A stretch of 8,024 nucleotides of DNA from CAWUJK01 sp964586815 (GTDB taxonomy: Bacteria; Patescibacteriota; Gracilibacteria; BD1-5; UBA6164), in assembly GCA_964586815.1 (NCBI GenBank), contig CAZPIB010000040.1, positions 1 to 8,024 on the forward strand, read 5' to 3'. The first letter of the stretch is position 1, and each line of letters begins with the position of its first letter. The notes below the pieces were generated by a model. That model saw nothing but the letters and a program-made list of their open reading frames with translations, was not told the DNA's origin and did not search any database. The position numbers and the translations under genes were made by a program. Shown here piece by piece: positions 7,765-8,024 of this stretch.

Positions 7765-7792
7765 TTGCTTTTTTAGCTAAAATATATAAAAT
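7765..7792 (+). promoter_or_regulatory. Candidate promoter of rplK
   Basis: TTGCTT (7765-7770), a 16-nt spacer and TAAAAT (7787-7792) form a possible promoter about 80 nt before rplK. A second TTGCTT occurs at 7797-7802 and TATAGT at 7839-7844, but they are not at promoter spacing to each other. Back-to-back placement with the minus-strand promoter fits divergent transcription. The match is weak. Confidence 0.3.
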
Positions 7793-7880
7793 TTTTTTGC
7801 TTCTAAAATTTACTTTAAAAATATTTATGTGAACTAAATATAGTAGTAAACTTTATACAAATTAATAATAAAAAAATATC

Positions 7881-8024
7881 ATGGCTGCAATTAAAGGTTA
7901 TATAAAATTACAAATTGCTTGAGGACAAGCTAATCCAGCTCCTCCAGTAGGTCCAGCTCTTGGGCAATACTGAGTACCAATTCAAGAGTTTACAAAACAA
8001 TTTAATGATAGAACTAAAGATAAA
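7881..8024 (+). CDS. rplK: 50S ribosomal protein L11, N-terminal part (cut by window edge)
   Basis: L11 binds the GTPase-associated region of 23S rRNA and helps factor binding and stringent-response signalling. The 48 codons present cover the start of its N-terminal domain: IKGYIKLQIAGGQANPAPP, VGPALGQYGVPIQEF and FNDRTKDK. These match the proline-rich strand-loop of L11 that release factors and thiostrepton contact. Two glycines are UGA: the first of IAGGQ (codon 14) and the one in GQYGV. The second lies at a glycine conserved across bacteria, independent support for UGA = Gly. The ATG at 7881 has no Shine-Dalgarno. The reading frame is open to the end of the window, and about two thirds of the protein lies beyond it. 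rplA usually follows, but that cannot be seen here. Confidence 0.96.

Noticed and set aside
7761..7820. Two similar TTGCTT-containing AT stretches before rplK as a regulatory repeat
   Set aside because: The similarity is short and imperfect and can be explained by base composition.
67..8024. Widespread pseudogenes or poor sequence quality suggested by many in-frame TGA codons
   Set aside because: Only TGA interrupts the frames, never TAA or TAG. TGA falls on conserved glycines, and all motifs are intact, so recoding explains it.
1..8024. CRISPR array, tRNA, rRNA or riboswitch
   Set aside because: I found no regularly spaced repeats, no tRNA-like cloverleaf or rRNA stretch, and no known riboswitch core in the short intergenic gaps.

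Overview
The window comes from a very AT-rich bacterium that reads UGA as glycine (translation table 25). This code is known from the candidate phyla Gracilibacteria and Absconditabacteria (BD1-5/SR1) in the Patescibacteria/CPR radiation. The evidence is internal. UGA falls on invariant glycines of two universal proteins: the RuvB Walker A loop, the RuvB GATTR, RFG and GTPR positions, and two conserved glycines of ribosomal protein L11. UGG is still used for tryptophan, and every complete gene ends in TAA. Read with the standard code, nearly every gene here falls apart. Read with UGA = Gly, the window resolves into eight tightly packed genes with about 89 in-frame UGA codons.

Layout. 1-1360 (+): a possible operon of a small heat shock protein (Hsp20), a 78-residue YtxH-like membrane protein with a glycine-zipper helix, and an orphan secreted protein with four cysteines. 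1351-1385: a hairpin that probably terminates this unit and the convergent gene. 1376-3016 (-): a 546-residue single-pass membrane protein of the CPR 'baseplate J-like' type. 3017-3170: a divergent intergenic region with a terminator-like hairpin and an 18-bp palindrome carrying TATAAT on both strands. 3171-5123 (+): ruvB, then 3 nt later a FemAB/FemX-type peptidoglycan aminoacyltransferase. 5105-5148: a second shared hairpin terminator between convergent genes. 5130-7667 (-): an 845-residue VirD4/TraG-like coupling ATPase of the type common in CPR genomes, with a strong Shine-Dalgarno. 7668-7880: a divergent promoter region. 7881-8024 (+): the first 48 codons of rplK (ribosomal protein L11), cut by the window edge.

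The genes do not form one pathway. They are a housekeeping core (ruvB, rplK, hsp20) mixed with cell-envelope genes (YtxH-like, secreted orphan, baseplate J-like membrane protein, FemX-like, VirD4-like). The envelope bias suits a small epibiont or predatory CPR cell, but that lifestyle is inference. No tRNA, rRNA, CRISPR array, insertion sequence or phage module was seen. The clearest unusual system is the UGA-to-glycine code itself. The best individual targets are the secreted orphan, the baseplate J-like protein and the solitary VirD4-like ATPase.
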